Positions 53,622 through 62,901 of a stretch of 64,000 nt of DNA are shown in pieces. Both the position numbers and the translations under genes were made by a program. The notes under the pieces are model-generated. The model was not told the DNA's origin. It did not search any database and saw nothing but the letters and a program-made list of their open reading frames with translations. The DNA is from Limivicinus sp963617275 (GTDB lineage: Bacteria; Bacillota; Clostridia; Oscillospirales; Oscillospiraceae), in assembly GCA_963617275.1 (NCBI GenBank), contig CAVENX010000033.1:1-64000 (forward strand), in the 5' to 3' direction. The stretch's first letter is position 1, and every line of letters begins with the position of its first letter.

Positions 53622-54710
53622 TTACGAGAAGCTTTCCGCGGTGGTAATAGGATTTACCTGTGTGCAGTAAGGTGCGAACAGTTCCTTCACTTCGTCGAAT
53701 CCGTAGCCCAGCTTTTCGCATGTCTCCGTGTTGACAGTCGCGGTGCCGTTGTCAAAGGTTCTGACGCCCATTACGGCCGGGCCTTCGCCGAGAAGCACCT
53801 CGACCGCCATATCCGCCGTCTCTGCGCCAAGCTTTGCGTAGTCAACTCCGTAGCCGAGGAACGCGCCGTTGAGTGCAAAGGAATCCGCCCCGGTGAAGTG
53901 GGGAATGCCGGCGTTAGCGAGTATCTCATATATAGCAAGCTCCGCCGTCATAACGGTGTTGTCGGTGGGGGTAAACACGGCGTCCACGCCGTCGCTGACC
54001 ATTGCCTGTGCGGCAAGAATGATCTCGTCGGTATTGGCGCCGGTGTGCTCGACGGCCTCAACGCCTTTTTCCTCAAGCGCGGCTTTTGCCTTCTTTATAG
54101 CGTCCGTGGAAGAATCCTGCCCGACATCGTAGAGAAGACCTATCTTCTTCGCCTCAGGCTTGAGCGCAAATATAAGGTTCATGACCGAATTTGTATCAAG
54201 ATAGTCGGAGGTGCCGGTCACGTTATAGCCGGGGTATTCCATGCTCTCGACAAGTCCCGCGCCCGTGGGATCGGATACGGCGGCAAAGACGACCGGTATC
54301 TGATTATCCTCAGTCAGCGCCTGCATACGCATCGCAACGGGAGTGGCGACGCCGATCATCAGATCGACCTTTTCGGCGATGAAGTTGGAAATTATCTGCT
54401 CCATTACAGCGGCGTCGGCATTGCAGTTATCATACAGCACCTCGATCTCGATGCCTTTTTCCGCCGAGGCGGCTTCAAACCGAGTGCGGATGTTTTCCAC
54501 TATCTGGTTTAGGGATGCATCGTCCACATAGTTGCAGATACCGACCTTGAAGCTTTTTGCTTTCGCCGTCGTTTCCTCCGCCGCGGGTGCTTCTGTCACG
54601 GCTTCGGGTTCGGTCTGGGCGGGCTGTTCGGCTTTCCCGCAGCCAGTCAGGGCGAATACAAGCGCTATGGCGCAGAGCGCCGCAAGGATTTTTCTTACAT
54701 TGTTTTTCAT
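53622..54710 (-). CDS. trpX: Tryptophan ABC importer, substrate-binding lipoprotein
   Basis: 362 residues from the ATG at 54710 (GGAGG). Lipobox in LVFALTGC near residue 22, then an acidic linker of about 30 residues, then an ABC_sub_bind domain (KVGICNYVDDASLNQIVENI, FAAVSDPTGAGLVES, TPTDNTVMTAELAIYE). In Firmicutes this family with a UGG T-box is the TrpXYZ tryptophan system. It is the first gene of the operon. Confidence 0.92.
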   Translation of the reverse strand: MKNNVRKILAALCAIALVFALTGCGKAEQPAQTEPEAVTEAPAAEETTAKAKSFKVGICNYVDDASLNQIVENIRTRFEAASAEKGIEIEVLYDNCNADAAVMEQIISNFIAEKVDLMIGVATPVAMRMQALTEDNQIPVVFAAVSDPTGAGLVESMEYPGYNVTGTSDYLDTNSVMNLIFALKPEAKKIGLLYDVGQDSSTDAIKKAKAALEEKGVEAVEHTGANTDEIILAAQAMVSDGVDAVFTPTDNTVMTAELAIYEILANAGIPHFTGADSFALNGAFLGYGVDYAKLGAETADMAVEVLLGEGPAVMGVRTFDNGTATVNTETCEKLGYGFDEVKELFAPYCTQVNPITTAESFS

Positions 54711-54780
54711 TTTGTTTTTCCTCCAAAAATATATTTGACGGGCGGCGGATGGAGGGCTTGCCAAGGCTTTATTTAGGAAT

Positions 54781-55069
54781 AAAAAAACAGCTCCTCATCC
54801 CATACAATGGGACAAGAGCCGTACTCCTGCGATACCACCCAAATTGACGTGCATTGCTGCACATCCTCTCGCTTATGCGTACCATCATACGCATCCCGAT
54901 TGATAACGGGAGGGCTCCCGTCGGACGCTACTCGATTTCTCTTTCACTCCGCCCTCAACAGTCCATTCCTTCCGCCCCGCCGACCGTGATCGCACCACCC
55001 ACAGCTCTCTTAACAGCGGTTATGCAGAAATACTACTCTGTCTCAAAGGTTTACGCTATCTGATTGATA
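54781..55069 (-). ncRNA. T-box leader, tryptophan (UGG) specifier
   Basis: On the minus strand the T-box core AATTTGGGTGGTATCGCAGG (its GGTGG at 54838-54834) is followed by the terminator hairpin (TCCCAT/ATGGGA inner stem) and a T run ending at 54781. Stem I is present: AGTAGTAT bulge region, distal loop AGAGAGCTGTGGGTGGTGCG, and the specifier loop GGAATGGACTG with UGG at 54965-54963. Uncharged tRNA-Trp would stop termination and switch on trpXYZ. Confidence 0.9.
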
Positions 55070-55075
55070 GACCAG

Positions 55076-55104
55076 ATTCTATTACACGCTTCTCCATTTG
55101 TCAA
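55076..55104 (-). promoter_or_regulatory. Promoter of the trp T-box operon
   Basis: Minus strand TTGACA (55104-55099), 17 nt, TAGAAT (55081-55076), with transcription from about 55069. Confidence 0.85.
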
Positions 55105-55141
55105 TAGTTATTTTTTGAAATTTTTTTGCTTATTTCCGCTG

Positions 55142-55170
55142 TTGACTTTTTTCTGAATAACGCTTATAAT
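55142..55170 (+). promoter_or_regulatory. Promoter of mntP
   Basis: TTGACT (55142-55147), 17 nt, TATAAT (55165-55170); divergent from the trp promoter, 38 bp apart. Confidence 0.85.
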
Positions 55171-55177
55171 ATTGCAA

Positions 55178-55330
55178 TACGATGAGGGAGTAAATGGCTC
55201 ATTCAGAGCGGCAAGTCAACATGCTGATGTTTTACATCTGGCTTGCCTTAATTATTGAGACTCAGGTACGGTTTGGCTGTGCTTGGGCTTTTTTGTTCAG
55301 GCATATACGTGCCTGGATATTTTTTTACCC
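55178..55330 (+). ncRNA. Manganese (yybP-ykoY) riboswitch with terminator
   Basis: The leader carries GAGGGAGTAAATGG, GTCAACATGCTG and a closing ATTGAGACTC, close to the yybP-ykoY consensus, then the terminator hairpin CAGGCA/TGCCTG (55298-55315) with a T run to 55326. Members upstream of mntP bind Mn2+ and turn expression on. The gene it precedes is mntP, which supports the assignment. A further hairpin CCGGTTT/AAACCGG (about 55363-55386) lies nearer the gene. Confidence 0.78.
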
Positions 55331-55413
55331 TCCTTTGCCTGCACCGCCTCAGAAAGTCAATTGCCGGTTTCCGCTGCAAACCGGATATTTTATTGTTATA
55401 GGAGAAAAATAAA

Positions 55414-55983
55414 ATGACGTTGGTTGAACTGTTTCTTATCGCCGTGGGGCTTTCTATGGATGCATTTGCCGTTTCACTGTGCAAAGGTCTGTCTACCCGG
55501 CAGCTCAAAGCAAAGCACTATCTCACCGTCGGCGCATGGTTCGGCGGCTTTCAGGCGCTCATGCCCACAATCGGTTACCTGCTCGGCTCAAGCTTTGAGG
55601 GGTATATAAACAAATTTGACCATTGGGTCGCTTTCTTCCTGCTTGCGCTCATCGGCGGCAGTATGGTCAAAGAATCCTTTGAAAAGGATGAGGAAAAACT
55701 GGATGATTCCTTTACCTTCAAGGCGATGTTCGTTCTTGCTGTCGCTACAAGCATCGACGCGCTGGCGGTAGGCATCACTTTTGCGCTGCTCCCGGACGTC
55801 AACATAGTCGCCGCGGTCTGCTTCATCGGCGCGACTACTTTCGTTCTCTCCGCCGCCGGTCTCAAAGTCGGCAATATATTCGGGCTTAAATACAAAAACA
55901 AGGCGGAGCTTGCAGGCGGTACCATCCTGATACTCATCGGCCTCAAGATACTTCTTGAGCACCTTGGGATAATCAATTTCTGA
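55414..55983 (+). CDS. mntP: Manganese efflux pump MntP
   Basis: 189 residues, six membrane spans, in the two-repeat DUF204 layout: GLSMDAFAVSLCKGL in the first half and ATSIDALAVGITFALL in the second, each with the conserved Asp. ATAGGAG precedes the ATG. It exports excess Mn2+; the leader fits induction by manganese. Confidence 0.95.
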   Translation: MTLVELFLIAVGLSMDAFAVSLCKGLSTRQLKAKHYLTVGAWFGGFQALMPTIGYLLGSSFEGYINKFDHWVAFFLLALIGGSMVKESFEKDEEKLDDSFTFKAMFVLAVATSIDALAVGITFALLPDVNIVAAVCFIGATTFVLSAAGLKVGNIFGLKYKNKAELAGGTILILIGLKILLEHLGIINF

Positions 55984-55995
55984 TGGGGCGCAGTC

Positions 55996-56763
55996 ATGAG
56001 TGTTCTGAAACTGATACTGAGCGCCGCGGCGCCGCTTCCTGATATTGAAAGCTTTGACCGTTTTCTGTTCATCGGACCGCATCCGGACGATATCGAGATA
56101 GGCGCTGGCGCGACAGCCGCAAAGCTTGCCGCCGCCGGAAAAAGCGTCGGCTTTCTGATATGCATCGACGGGCGCTACGGTGACGGAGCCACGTCCCTTC
56201 GCGGAGACGGGCTTGTCATGCGCCGCCGCGAGGAGGCGTCCGCCTCGGCAAAGAAGCTTGGCATATCCGACGTGCGCTTCCTCGATTTCTGCGACGGCGG
56301 TTTTTACGCGGAAAATGATCTTATCACCGCGATAGCACGCGCCGTCGGCGATTTTGCACCCGATGTGATCTTCGCGCCCGACCCATGCGTAACGAGCGAA
56401 TGTCATATCGACCACCTGAATGTCGGCAATGCCGCACGGCGTATTGCCTGCTTTGCCCCGTATCCGAACATAATGGAGCGTTACGGCGCTTCCTCCGCCG
56501 ATGTAAAGGTGATCGCATATTATTTTACCGCGAAGGCAAACCGCTTTGTCGGAACACGCGGCTTTCTCGAGAAGCAGCTTGATTCCGTCTTCTCCTGCCA
56601 CACCAGCCAATTTCCGGAGGGCTGCGGCGCGGCGAAATCGATCTCAGCATATCTCCGTCTCCGTGCGGCGGATTTCGGCATAAGAAGTCTCAAGGGCTGT
56701 GCAGAGGGCTTCCGCGTCCTCGGCGCAACACAGATGCATTGCTTCCCCGAAGCCGGAGAGTAA
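55996..56763 (+). CDS. PIG-L family deacetylase
   Basis: 255 residues. GPHPDDIEIGAGATAAKL (zinc-binding PHPDD) near residue 30 and CHIDHLNVG (HxxH) near residue 135 define the LmbE/PIG-L fold. The family removes N-acetyl groups from GlcNAc-containing compounds, including bacillithiol-type precursors. It starts 13 nt after mntP and is read from the same promoter, though a link to manganese is not evident. Substrate unknown. Confidence 0.9.
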   Translation: MSVLKLILSAAAPLPDIESFDRFLFIGPHPDDIEIGAGATAAKLAAAGKSVGFLICIDGRYGDGATSLRGDGLVMRRREEASASAKKLGISDVRFLDFCDGGFYAENDLITAIARAVGDFAPDVIFAPDPCVTSECHIDHLNVGNAARRIACFAPYPNIMERYGASSADVKVIAYYFTAKANRFVGTRGFLEKQLDSVFSCHTSQFPEGCGAAKSISAYLRLRAADFGIRSLKGCAEGFRVLGATQMHCFPEAGE

Positions 56764-56812
56764 TGCTATTCGGCAAAAAAGCGGCCATTGTTTGCCTGAC
56801 TTTGCCATTTTT

Positions 56813-56857
56813 TGAAAAAACCAGAGCGGTGTTTTTTTTCATCGCTCTGGTTTTTTA
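56813..56857. terminator. Bidirectional intrinsic terminator
   Basis: Stem AAAAAACCAGAGCG / CGCTCTGGTTTTTT with a 14-nt loop, between the convergent PIG-L gene and the lipoprotein gene ending at 56953. Bases 56858-56952 show nothing else. Confidence 0.9.
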
Positions 56858-56952
56858 ACTTTGGTCTATTCTACTGTTCTCCCAAAGCTAAGGGTTCTAT
56901 GCTGTGTTTACACATCCGGGATGCATCCGTCCCTGTACTGCCTGCGTTCGGC

Positions 56953-58380
56953 TTATAGCCGTTCCTCGAACGCAGCATGGACTGCCGGATTTTTGTACAC
57001 GATCATATCGGCGATGCCGAAATAGACTCCTTTGATATCTGAAAAATAGAGCGCTATTGTTTCTGCCGCGCTTATGTCAAAGCTCAGGTCTATCGGCATA
57101 AAGCCTTTGCCAATGTAGGGGGATTGATATATAGCGTTGCCGTCGGCAAAAAAAGCCAAACAGCCGCAGTTATCTTTATCTTTTGCTCGACTTCTCAGTA
57201 TCAAGCGCCCGCTGAAACAATCATAATCCTGAACATAATACGTTGCCTTCATTTCATTGGCGTCATATGCACATGCATAAAACAGTCTTTCATATTCCTG
57301 GCCTAAATTGTCAGACTCTCTTGTATTAGTACTAAAATACCCGCTGCCATCTGTGTAGAATGTGTTATTTTCATCAAGTTTCAGTGGTGTGAAGCCGCTG
57401 TAATATTCATATGCCCGCTCCAATATGGCATCCATGTACTCAACATCTATATTTAACTCGTTATTTAAATTATCTGCACACTGGGAAATGACAGCCATAG
57501 CGGCGCCATAGTCCCCGCTGTTAGTGAAAAACTTTGCAGCTTCATCGAGGATATGATTTATATACAACTTGCAGCTGTCCTCAACCACAGTTTCCAGCTC
57601 ATCGGTATCGGAAGATACGTAAGCATCCAACGCTATAGATATGGCGCCATAATAGTCACCGGTCTGCTGAGCGGCAGCAACATCGCCGAGTATTGAGCCA
57701 GCGTAGTTCTGTTCATATTTTGTCTTGTATTCGCTGGCTTTATTATTTAATTCCATGAGAACATTTTCGGCGAGGGTACCTGGCATATAAGGGAGAACAT
57801 TCTTCAAGTCCATATAGCCTGTATAGACCGTCACATACGCCTTTTCCGCATCCCCGGCCTCAAGCTGCTCTTCTGCTTTCGCAAATACAAGATTCTCATA
57901 TTGTATCATGGCGTTTTCACGCTTTTCCCATGCGTCAATATTATTCGTATCGTTTTCCAATACCTTGTAATATTCTGGAATGGCTTCTAAGTATTGATCC
58001 CCTTTCATATACATTTCTGCTTGTTTATAATCATTTTTGGACGCAATCAGATAGTTGAATTCCCTTCGATACCCCTCGGCTAAGGATGAATACTCGAATT
58101 TCAAAAGACTATTCAGCTGCCTTTCCACTTCGCCAGGGGATTTTTTGTTGTTGTTAAGATCATTATACAGTTCAAGAAGATATGCACGATACTCATTTTC
58201 AAATTGTGTTATTTCCTTGGCGCTGCCGGCTATTTTTTCGGCATATATACGTCTTGCCCTGATTATTTCTCCTTTTTTCAGCTCATTTACTGCGTGCGTA
58301 CTCGCTCCGCAGGCAGATAGTATACACGAGCAGACAAGCAGCATCGCTGTCAGATACAGTCTGATCCTCTTTTTAAACAT
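56953..58380 (-). CDS. Lipoprotein with helical repeats and NPCBM-like C-terminal domain
   Basis: 475 residues from the ATG at 58380. A lipoprotein signal ends in CILSACG (cysteine near residue 24). Residues ~30-290 are helical with TPR-like spacing (KAYVTVYTGYMDLKN, GDYYGAISIALDAYV, GDYGAAMAVISQCADNL). Residues ~310-470 resemble the NPCBM-type sugar-binding fold: FYACAYDANEMKATYYV, ADGNAIYQSPYIGKGFMPID and the closing ALYFSDIKGVYFGIADMIVY. It probably lies on the outer face of the membrane. Last gene of the right-hand operon. Confidence 0.68.
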   Translation of the reverse strand: MFKKRIRLYLTAMLLVCSCILSACGASTHAVNELKKGEIIRARRIYAEKIAGSAKEITQFENEYRAYLLELYNDLNNNKKSPGEVERQLNSLLKFEYSSLAEGYRREFNYLIASKNDYKQAEMYMKGDQYLEAIPEYYKVLENDTNNIDAWEKRENAMIQYENLVFAKAEEQLEAGDAEKAYVTVYTGYMDLKNVLPYMPGTLAENVLMELNNKASEYKTKYEQNYAGSILGDVAAAQQTGDYYGAISIALDAYVSSDTDELETVVEDSCKLYINHILDEAAKFFTNSGDYGAAMAVISQCADNLNNELNIDVEYMDAILERAYEYYSGFTPLKLDENNTFYTDGSGYFSTNTRESDNLGQEYERLFYACAYDANEMKATYYVQDYDCFSGRLILRSRAKDKDNCGCLAFFADGNAIYQSPYIGKGFMPIDLSFDISAAETIALYFSDIKGVYFGIADMIVYKNPAVHAAFEERL

Positions 58381-58418
58381 TTGCACCTCTTTTCTGCCGT
58401 ATCCGGCAATCCGGCTCT

Positions 58419-58445
58419 GTGTCCGCCGAAAAGCTCAGCGGACAC
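58419..58445. promoter_or_regulatory. Hairpin between the peptidase and lipoprotein genes
   Basis: Stem GTGTCCGC / GCGGACAC with an 11-nt loop in the 71-bp gap. It lacks a T run on the gene strand, so it may partly attenuate or stabilise the transcript. Confidence 0.4.
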
Positions 58446-58451
58446 GCATTT

Positions 58452-61400
58452 TTACGCCAGCCATTTGTAATCGACCCAGCCGTCCTGGTTGTTATAATTC
58501 ACCCGAGCCCAGGTAATCCCGTTGTACTGCTGTGTAGTCGTTCCGTAAACATAGATGCTCGTTCCATCGCGGAGCGTACAGATTTTAGCGGATTCTTCAA
58601 CATACACATCCGAGCGGAAAGACAATGTTGACCCTTGTCCGACATTTACAGTCATCCAACACTCCTTGGCCTCAATGGGGTAAGGGACATCAGGATAGGA
58701 AGAAGTCGGTGCAGATGCCTGAGGCGCCAGCCAATTGTAATTGACCCAGCCGTCTCTTCCGTTGTAGTTGATTTTTGCCCAGGTTCTATCCTCATACTGC
58801 TGTTTTGTTGTGCCGTAAACATATACGGAAGCGTCATTGGGTATAGAACCTAATTCATATTGGTCTGCCACCGAAACGGTAGAGCAGAAGCGAAGTGTAG
58901 AGCCCGCACCGACATTTACGGTCATGTAGCAATCTAAGCTGTCTAATTCAGGCTCGTCAACGGAAGGAGCCTCGGTTTGCGGTGAAGACAGTTGATTCGA
59001 ATAAACATTGAAGCTGTTGTTTATTACAACGGAAGTCGTTGTTTCACTGCCATTTACCGCAGCGGCCTCTACATAATACGTATATGAGCCTGCGCCGAGA
59101 TTTCCAAAAACCAGATCGTTGTTTATCGTGTATCTCAAATCCGCAGAGGACGCATTAGGGCTATGCCGCGACGTCTGGACAGCGTTTCCGTTGGAATCGT
59201 ATATTGCTCCGTATAGCTCTGTGATCATGCCGCAGTCCGTATAAACCGTTCCGCGAATACCGAAATTACTGCCCTGCTGCAAGCTTCCGGGCGTATTATT
59301 GCCGGAAACGGAAATACTCGGCTTCTGCGCAGGATTCTGAACGGGCTGCTGAGGCGGCTCGGCCGGAGTCTGTTCCGGCTCGTTCGAGTAGATGGTGAAG
59401 TTCTCGTAAATGACAGTATTGGTTGTTGTTTCACTTCCATTTACCGCAGTGGCCTCTACATAATACGTATACGAGCCTGCTCCGAGATTTCCGAAGACCA
59501 GGTCGTTGTTTATCGTGTATCTCAAATCCGCAGAGGACGCATTAGGGCTATGCCGCGACGTCTGGACAGCGTTTCCGTTGGAATCGTATATTGCTCCGTA
59601 TAGCTCTGTGATCATGCCGCAGTCCGTATAAACCGTTCCGCGAATACCGAAATTACTGCCCTGCTGCAAGCTTCCGGGCGTATTATTGCCGGAAACGGAA
59701 ATACTCGGCTTCTGCGCAGGATTCTGAACAGACTGCTGAGGCGGCTCGGTCGGAGTCTGTTCCGGCTCATTCGAGTAGACGTTAAAGCTATCGTAAATGA
59801 CAGTATTGGTTGCTGTTTCGCCGCCATTTACCGCAGTAGCCTCTACATAATACGTATACGAGCCTGCGCCGAGATTTCCAAAGACCAGGTCGTTGTTTAT
59901 TGAATATCTCAAATTCACAGAGGACGCATTTGGATTATGCCGCGACGTCTGGACAGCGTTTCCGTTGGAATCGTATATCGCTCCATAAAGCTCCGTGATC
60001 ATGCCGCAATCCGTATAAACCGTTCCGCGAATACCGAAATTACTTCCCTGCTGCAAGCTTCCGGGCGTATTGTTGCCGGAAACGGAAATACTCGGCTTCT
60101 GCGCAGGATTCTGAGCTGGCTCTTCTACGGAAGGCACAGGTGTAGCAGTGGGTTCAGGCGCAGGTGCAGAAGCGGATGCGTCAGAGAGGTCAATGTACGG
60201 TCCTGCGGCAGTCGCGCTTACCGTGATTCTATCTTTGCCTGCATCGGAAACGCTGAAAGACTTAGCCGCGATAGTGTAGTGATTGCTATACTGCGCTACA
60301 CTGTTGTTGGCTGCATAATAATCTTCTGTGTAAACATCATACGTCAGAGTGTAGTCGCCGGCAGAAAGTGAGCCGAACTTCATTTTTGTGTTCAGATTAC
60401 TGTTTTTGACGGACAGTGAGTATCCGTTGACATTCTGTATATGCTGGAGAACCGGTGTGCCGCTCAAATCGCTGTTGGGGTAAACAGAGCACACAAGCGA
60501 TTTGATTTTCACATCGGATGAGGAAAGCTCACCGCGAAGTCCGAATCCCTTTCCGGTTCTGACATTTACGGGCAAAGCAATATCGCTGAAGGAAATGCTT
60601 TCACCGCTGGGCGGCTGCACGGTAACGTCGCCGCAGTAAATATACCCGGTCTTGCCGTTATACCGCACGGCATACCAGCAGTTTCCGGCGCTGTTGACGA
60701 CAAGGCTATCTGCGGTGTAGGTGCTTCCAATGGTGAGCGGGGTCACAGCCACCGATTCGCCATATGTTCGTCCCTCACAAGGGAGAGACATCATGCTGCC
60801 CGCAACAATGACCGACAGCTTAACGCTGGTCGGGTATTGTGTGCACTGGTTTTTTACATATTCGGGCATAAGAGAACCGCTTCCATCAGTTATAATCCAA
60901 ATTTGCGTAATATAAGCTATTACAAAATCCTGATTAGTTAGCCCAGTGTTTGGATAAACCATTTTGATTTTTCCGGGAAGCGTTGAATCAGCCAAGGGTA
61001 TACGTCCATCTGCTGCTTCAGAAGCTGGATCGGCACAATAGAATGTATCGGTTGGTCCATCGTAGTCGGTCAACAATACCGCATGCCTTATCTTATACTC
61101 TTTTCCGCCTTTCCAAAAACTTTTCCAGAAATATATCACAATGCCTTCGGGGTGCTCATTAAGACTTTCAATGAAATATTGTTTTTTCCCGTCAAGGTCG
61201 GGAGTCTTATAGCCAAGCTCTCCCATATTGTAAGCCGTTACTTTTTTGCCATTGAAAGGAAATTTAAAAGGTACGCCGTCAGTTCCCCATGCAACTTTAG
61301 CGACAGGATCTCTGGTTATTTCGTTCCAACTTGGATCGCCTTCAAGTAATGCTCTTCTGCGTAACATCATAACGTTAGAGATTAAAGTACACTCCTTGGT

Positions 61401-61526
61401 GCGACCTTGTTTTAGATATACAGATGGGTCAGTTATGTCTACAAAGTCAGCCCTAGCAGTTCCCAGTGATGGCATAATCGTTATCGACATTACAATAACA
61501 AGTAATATGCTTACTATTTTTTTCAT
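58452..61526 (-). CDS. Secreted C39-like cysteine peptidase with SH3 and tandem Ig-like repeats
   Basis: 1024 residues from the ATG at 61526. A signal peptide (about 27 residues) is followed by a Peptidase_C39_2-like domain: Gln40, Cys46 in KECTLISNVMMLRRR, His148 in IRHAVLLTDYDG and Asp166 in YCADPAS form a plausible triad. An SH3-like module (~240-310, ending GKTGYIYCGDV) and an Ig-like module (~305-440) come next. Three nearly identical 129-residue repeats (NPAQKPSISVSGNNTPGS...) with Pro/Gln-rich joints span ~470-860, and two SH3 modules (ending DGWVNYNWL and DGWVDYKWL) close the protein. It is probably a wall-bound enzyme or adhesin. Confidence 0.8.
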   Translation of the reverse strand: MKKIVSILLVIVMSITIMPSLGTARADFVDITDPSVYLKQGRTKECTLISNVMMLRRRALLEGDPSWNEITRDPVAKVAWGTDGVPFKFPFNGKKVTAYNMGELGYKTPDLDGKKQYFIESLNEHPEGIVIYFWKSFWKGGKEYKIRHAVLLTDYDGPTDTFYCADPASEAADGRIPLADSTLPGKIKMVYPNTGLTNQDFVIAYITQIWIITDGSGSLMPEYVKNQCTQYPTSVKLSVIVAGSMMSLPCEGRTYGESVAVTPLTIGSTYTADSLVVNSAGNCWYAVRYNGKTGYIYCGDVTVQPPSGESISFSDIALPVNVRTGKGFGLRGELSSSDVKIKSLVCSVYPNSDLSGTPVLQHIQNVNGYSLSVKNSNLNTKMKFGSLSAGDYTLTYDVYTEDYYAANNSVAQYSNHYTIAAKSFSVSDAGKDRITVSATAAGPYIDLSDASASAPAPEPTATPVPSVEEPAQNPAQKPSISVSGNNTPGSLQQGSNFGIRGTVYTDCGMITELYGAIYDSNGNAVQTSRHNPNASSVNLRYSINNDLVFGNLGAGSYTYYVEATAVNGGETATNTVIYDSFNVYSNEPEQTPTEPPQQSVQNPAQKPSISVSGNNTPGSLQQGSNFGIRGTVYTDCGMITELYGAIYDSNGNAVQTSRHSPNASSADLRYTINNDLVFGNLGAGSYTYYVEATAVNGSETTTNTVIYENFTIYSNEPEQTPAEPPQQPVQNPAQKPSISVSGNNTPGSLQQGSNFGIRGTVYTDCGMITELYGAIYDSNGNAVQTSRHSPNASSADLRYTINNDLVFGNLGAGSYTYYVEAAAVNGSETTTSVVINNSFNVYSNQLSSPQTEAPSVDEPELDSLDCYMTVNVGAGSTLRFCSTVSVADQYELGSIPNDASVYVYGTTKQQYEDRTWAKINYNGRDGWVNYNWLAPQASAPTSSYPDVPYPIEAKECWMTVNVGQGSTLSFRSDVYVEESAKICTLRDGTSIYVYGTTTQQYNGITWARVNYNNQDGWVDYKWLA
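58950..60110 (-). repeat. Three tandem 387-bp coding repeats
   Basis: The units begin at 60110, 59723 and 59336 on the minus strand, exactly 387 bp (129 codons) apart. Units 1 and 2 match closely over their full length; unit 3 diverges in its last ~20 codons, where the Pro-rich joint changes. Near-identity at the DNA level points to recent duplication or ongoing homogenisation. Confidence 0.9.
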
Positions 61527-61573
61527 GACCACGCTTTCCCTTTCTCTATTTACTAATAGCAGTGTTCAATCCC

Positions 61574-62854
61574 TTACTTATACTCCACGTCTCCGCTCTT
61601 TTTAATTTTCAGACGTCCGGGGGTTTGCAGCTCATCCGCCTTGTGTTCTTTAACATGTGCGGGCGCGTAGAAACTGACACCGCTTCGTTCACTGCGCTCT
61701 TCCGGCGCCGTGGCAGGATCAGCAGGCAGGCTTGGCCGGCGTTCGGAACGTACTTCCGGTATGGCGTCGGTGTTGATTTGTGTGCCGCAGTAAATACAGA
61801 ACTTCGTTCCTGACTTCAGGCTTTTTCCGCAGGACGGGCATACCGGTTCAAATACCTTACGGTTGACCGGGGTGCCGCATTTGGAGCAAAACGAACTGCC
61901 TTTGGCGAGAGGCGCGCCGCAGTTTTCACACCGGGAAAAATCAACTTTCTTTTTCCCGCAGTCTGCGCAGAATGCGGCGGAGGGTCTGTTCTTTTTGCCG
62001 CATTCACAAGTCCATCCCATATCGATGGATATGCCGGACAAATCGGGCAAACCGGACAATTCCGGAATCTTGGGCGTTTTGATGTTTATTTTTTTGGGGA
62101 GCAGATCCGGCACAATGCCGATAGCTATCGAGCAGAGAAAACTTACAATCGGGAAAGCGGTAATACTGAATTTAGGCATCATTTCATCCATGTGTATTCC
62201 AAACAAATACAATAAATCATACATGAAATCTTCTACGCTTTCTAAGTTCGACTCGACTTCTGCATTTAAGAACACAATAACACCAATAAGCACAGCCGTA
62301 TAGACAGCGTTCAGTACCGTTAACGTTCCCTCTCCGCTTCTGTCGTCAAACATTATATGTTTTGCGCAAATAAATGCCGAAAGGAAGAAGCCAATACACA
62401 AAAGCCATAACAGGAGTGATATGACCGCGGCCGTCCATTTTATTTGCATAAGGCTTCTATATTCATCAGAGCCATTGAAGCTGCTGTCATCAAGGATGTC
62501 AAGCTTCACAATACGGTCAACCAATGATGAAACGCTTGCGGCAGTCGTTGCCAGCTCAAATGGGGATAACCTGCTGTCTTTCAGATTGCAAAGTATCGTA
62601 TCAGCCGGTTCTGCAATATTATCGAGGTAATCTCCATAACTCCCCAAAAAAGAATGCCATGTTCTTATCTCGCTTTTAATGTCGCCTTTTCTATACCCCT
62701 GAAGAATATATGCGAAGTCTACTGTTCCCTCATCGGTTTTTGTGCTTATGTATATGCTGGGTGAAAGTAGAAGCACCATTGTCACAGCAAGTAATATAAG
62801 CGCCGCAATTTTTCTCAAGTTCAATTTCCAGCCTGAAGATCCCAAGTGTCCCAT
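61574..62854 (-). CDS. Membrane protein with C-terminal zinc ribbons
   Basis: 426 residues. A membrane span at ~15-35 and three more at ~140-165, 185-205 and 230-255; the loop 35-140 is probably outside. Residues ~285-370 hold three zinc ribbons as CxC/CxxC pairs: CECGKKNRPSAAFCADCG, CENCGAPLAKGSSFCSKCG and CPSCGKSLKSGTKFCIYCG. The tail is charged and unstructured. Such ribbon proteins are common in clostridia and usually lack a known role; a sensor or scaffold for the secreted partners is possible. It is 47 nt before the peptidase gene. Confidence 0.75.
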   Translation of the reverse strand: MGHLGSSGWKLNLRKIAALILLAVTMVLLLSPSIYISTKTDEGTVDFAYILQGYRKGDIKSEIRTWHSFLGSYGDYLDNIAEPADTILCNLKDSRLSPFELATTAASVSSLVDRIVKLDILDDSSFNGSDEYRSLMQIKWTAAVISLLLWLLCIGFFLSAFICAKHIMFDDRSGEGTLTVLNAVYTAVLIGVIVFLNAEVESNLESVEDFMYDLLYLFGIHMDEMMPKFSITAFPIVSFLCSIAIGIVPDLLPKKINIKTPKIPELSGLPDLSGISIDMGWTCECGKKNRPSAAFCADCGKKKVDFSRCENCGAPLAKGSSFCSKCGTPVNRKVFEPVCPSCGKSLKSGTKFCIYCGTQINTDAIPEVRSERRPSLPADPATAPEERSERSGVSFYAPAHVKEHKADELQTPGRLKIKKSGDVEYK

Positions 62855-62901
62855 ATCGTTTTCCCTACTTTCTTTTTATATTTTGCCGTTTTGCCGTAAT
62901 T

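Noticed and set aside
58950..60110. Regular repeats considered as a CRISPR array or satellite
   Set aside because: Units are 387 bp, fully coding in one frame, and contain no short repeat-spacer alternation.
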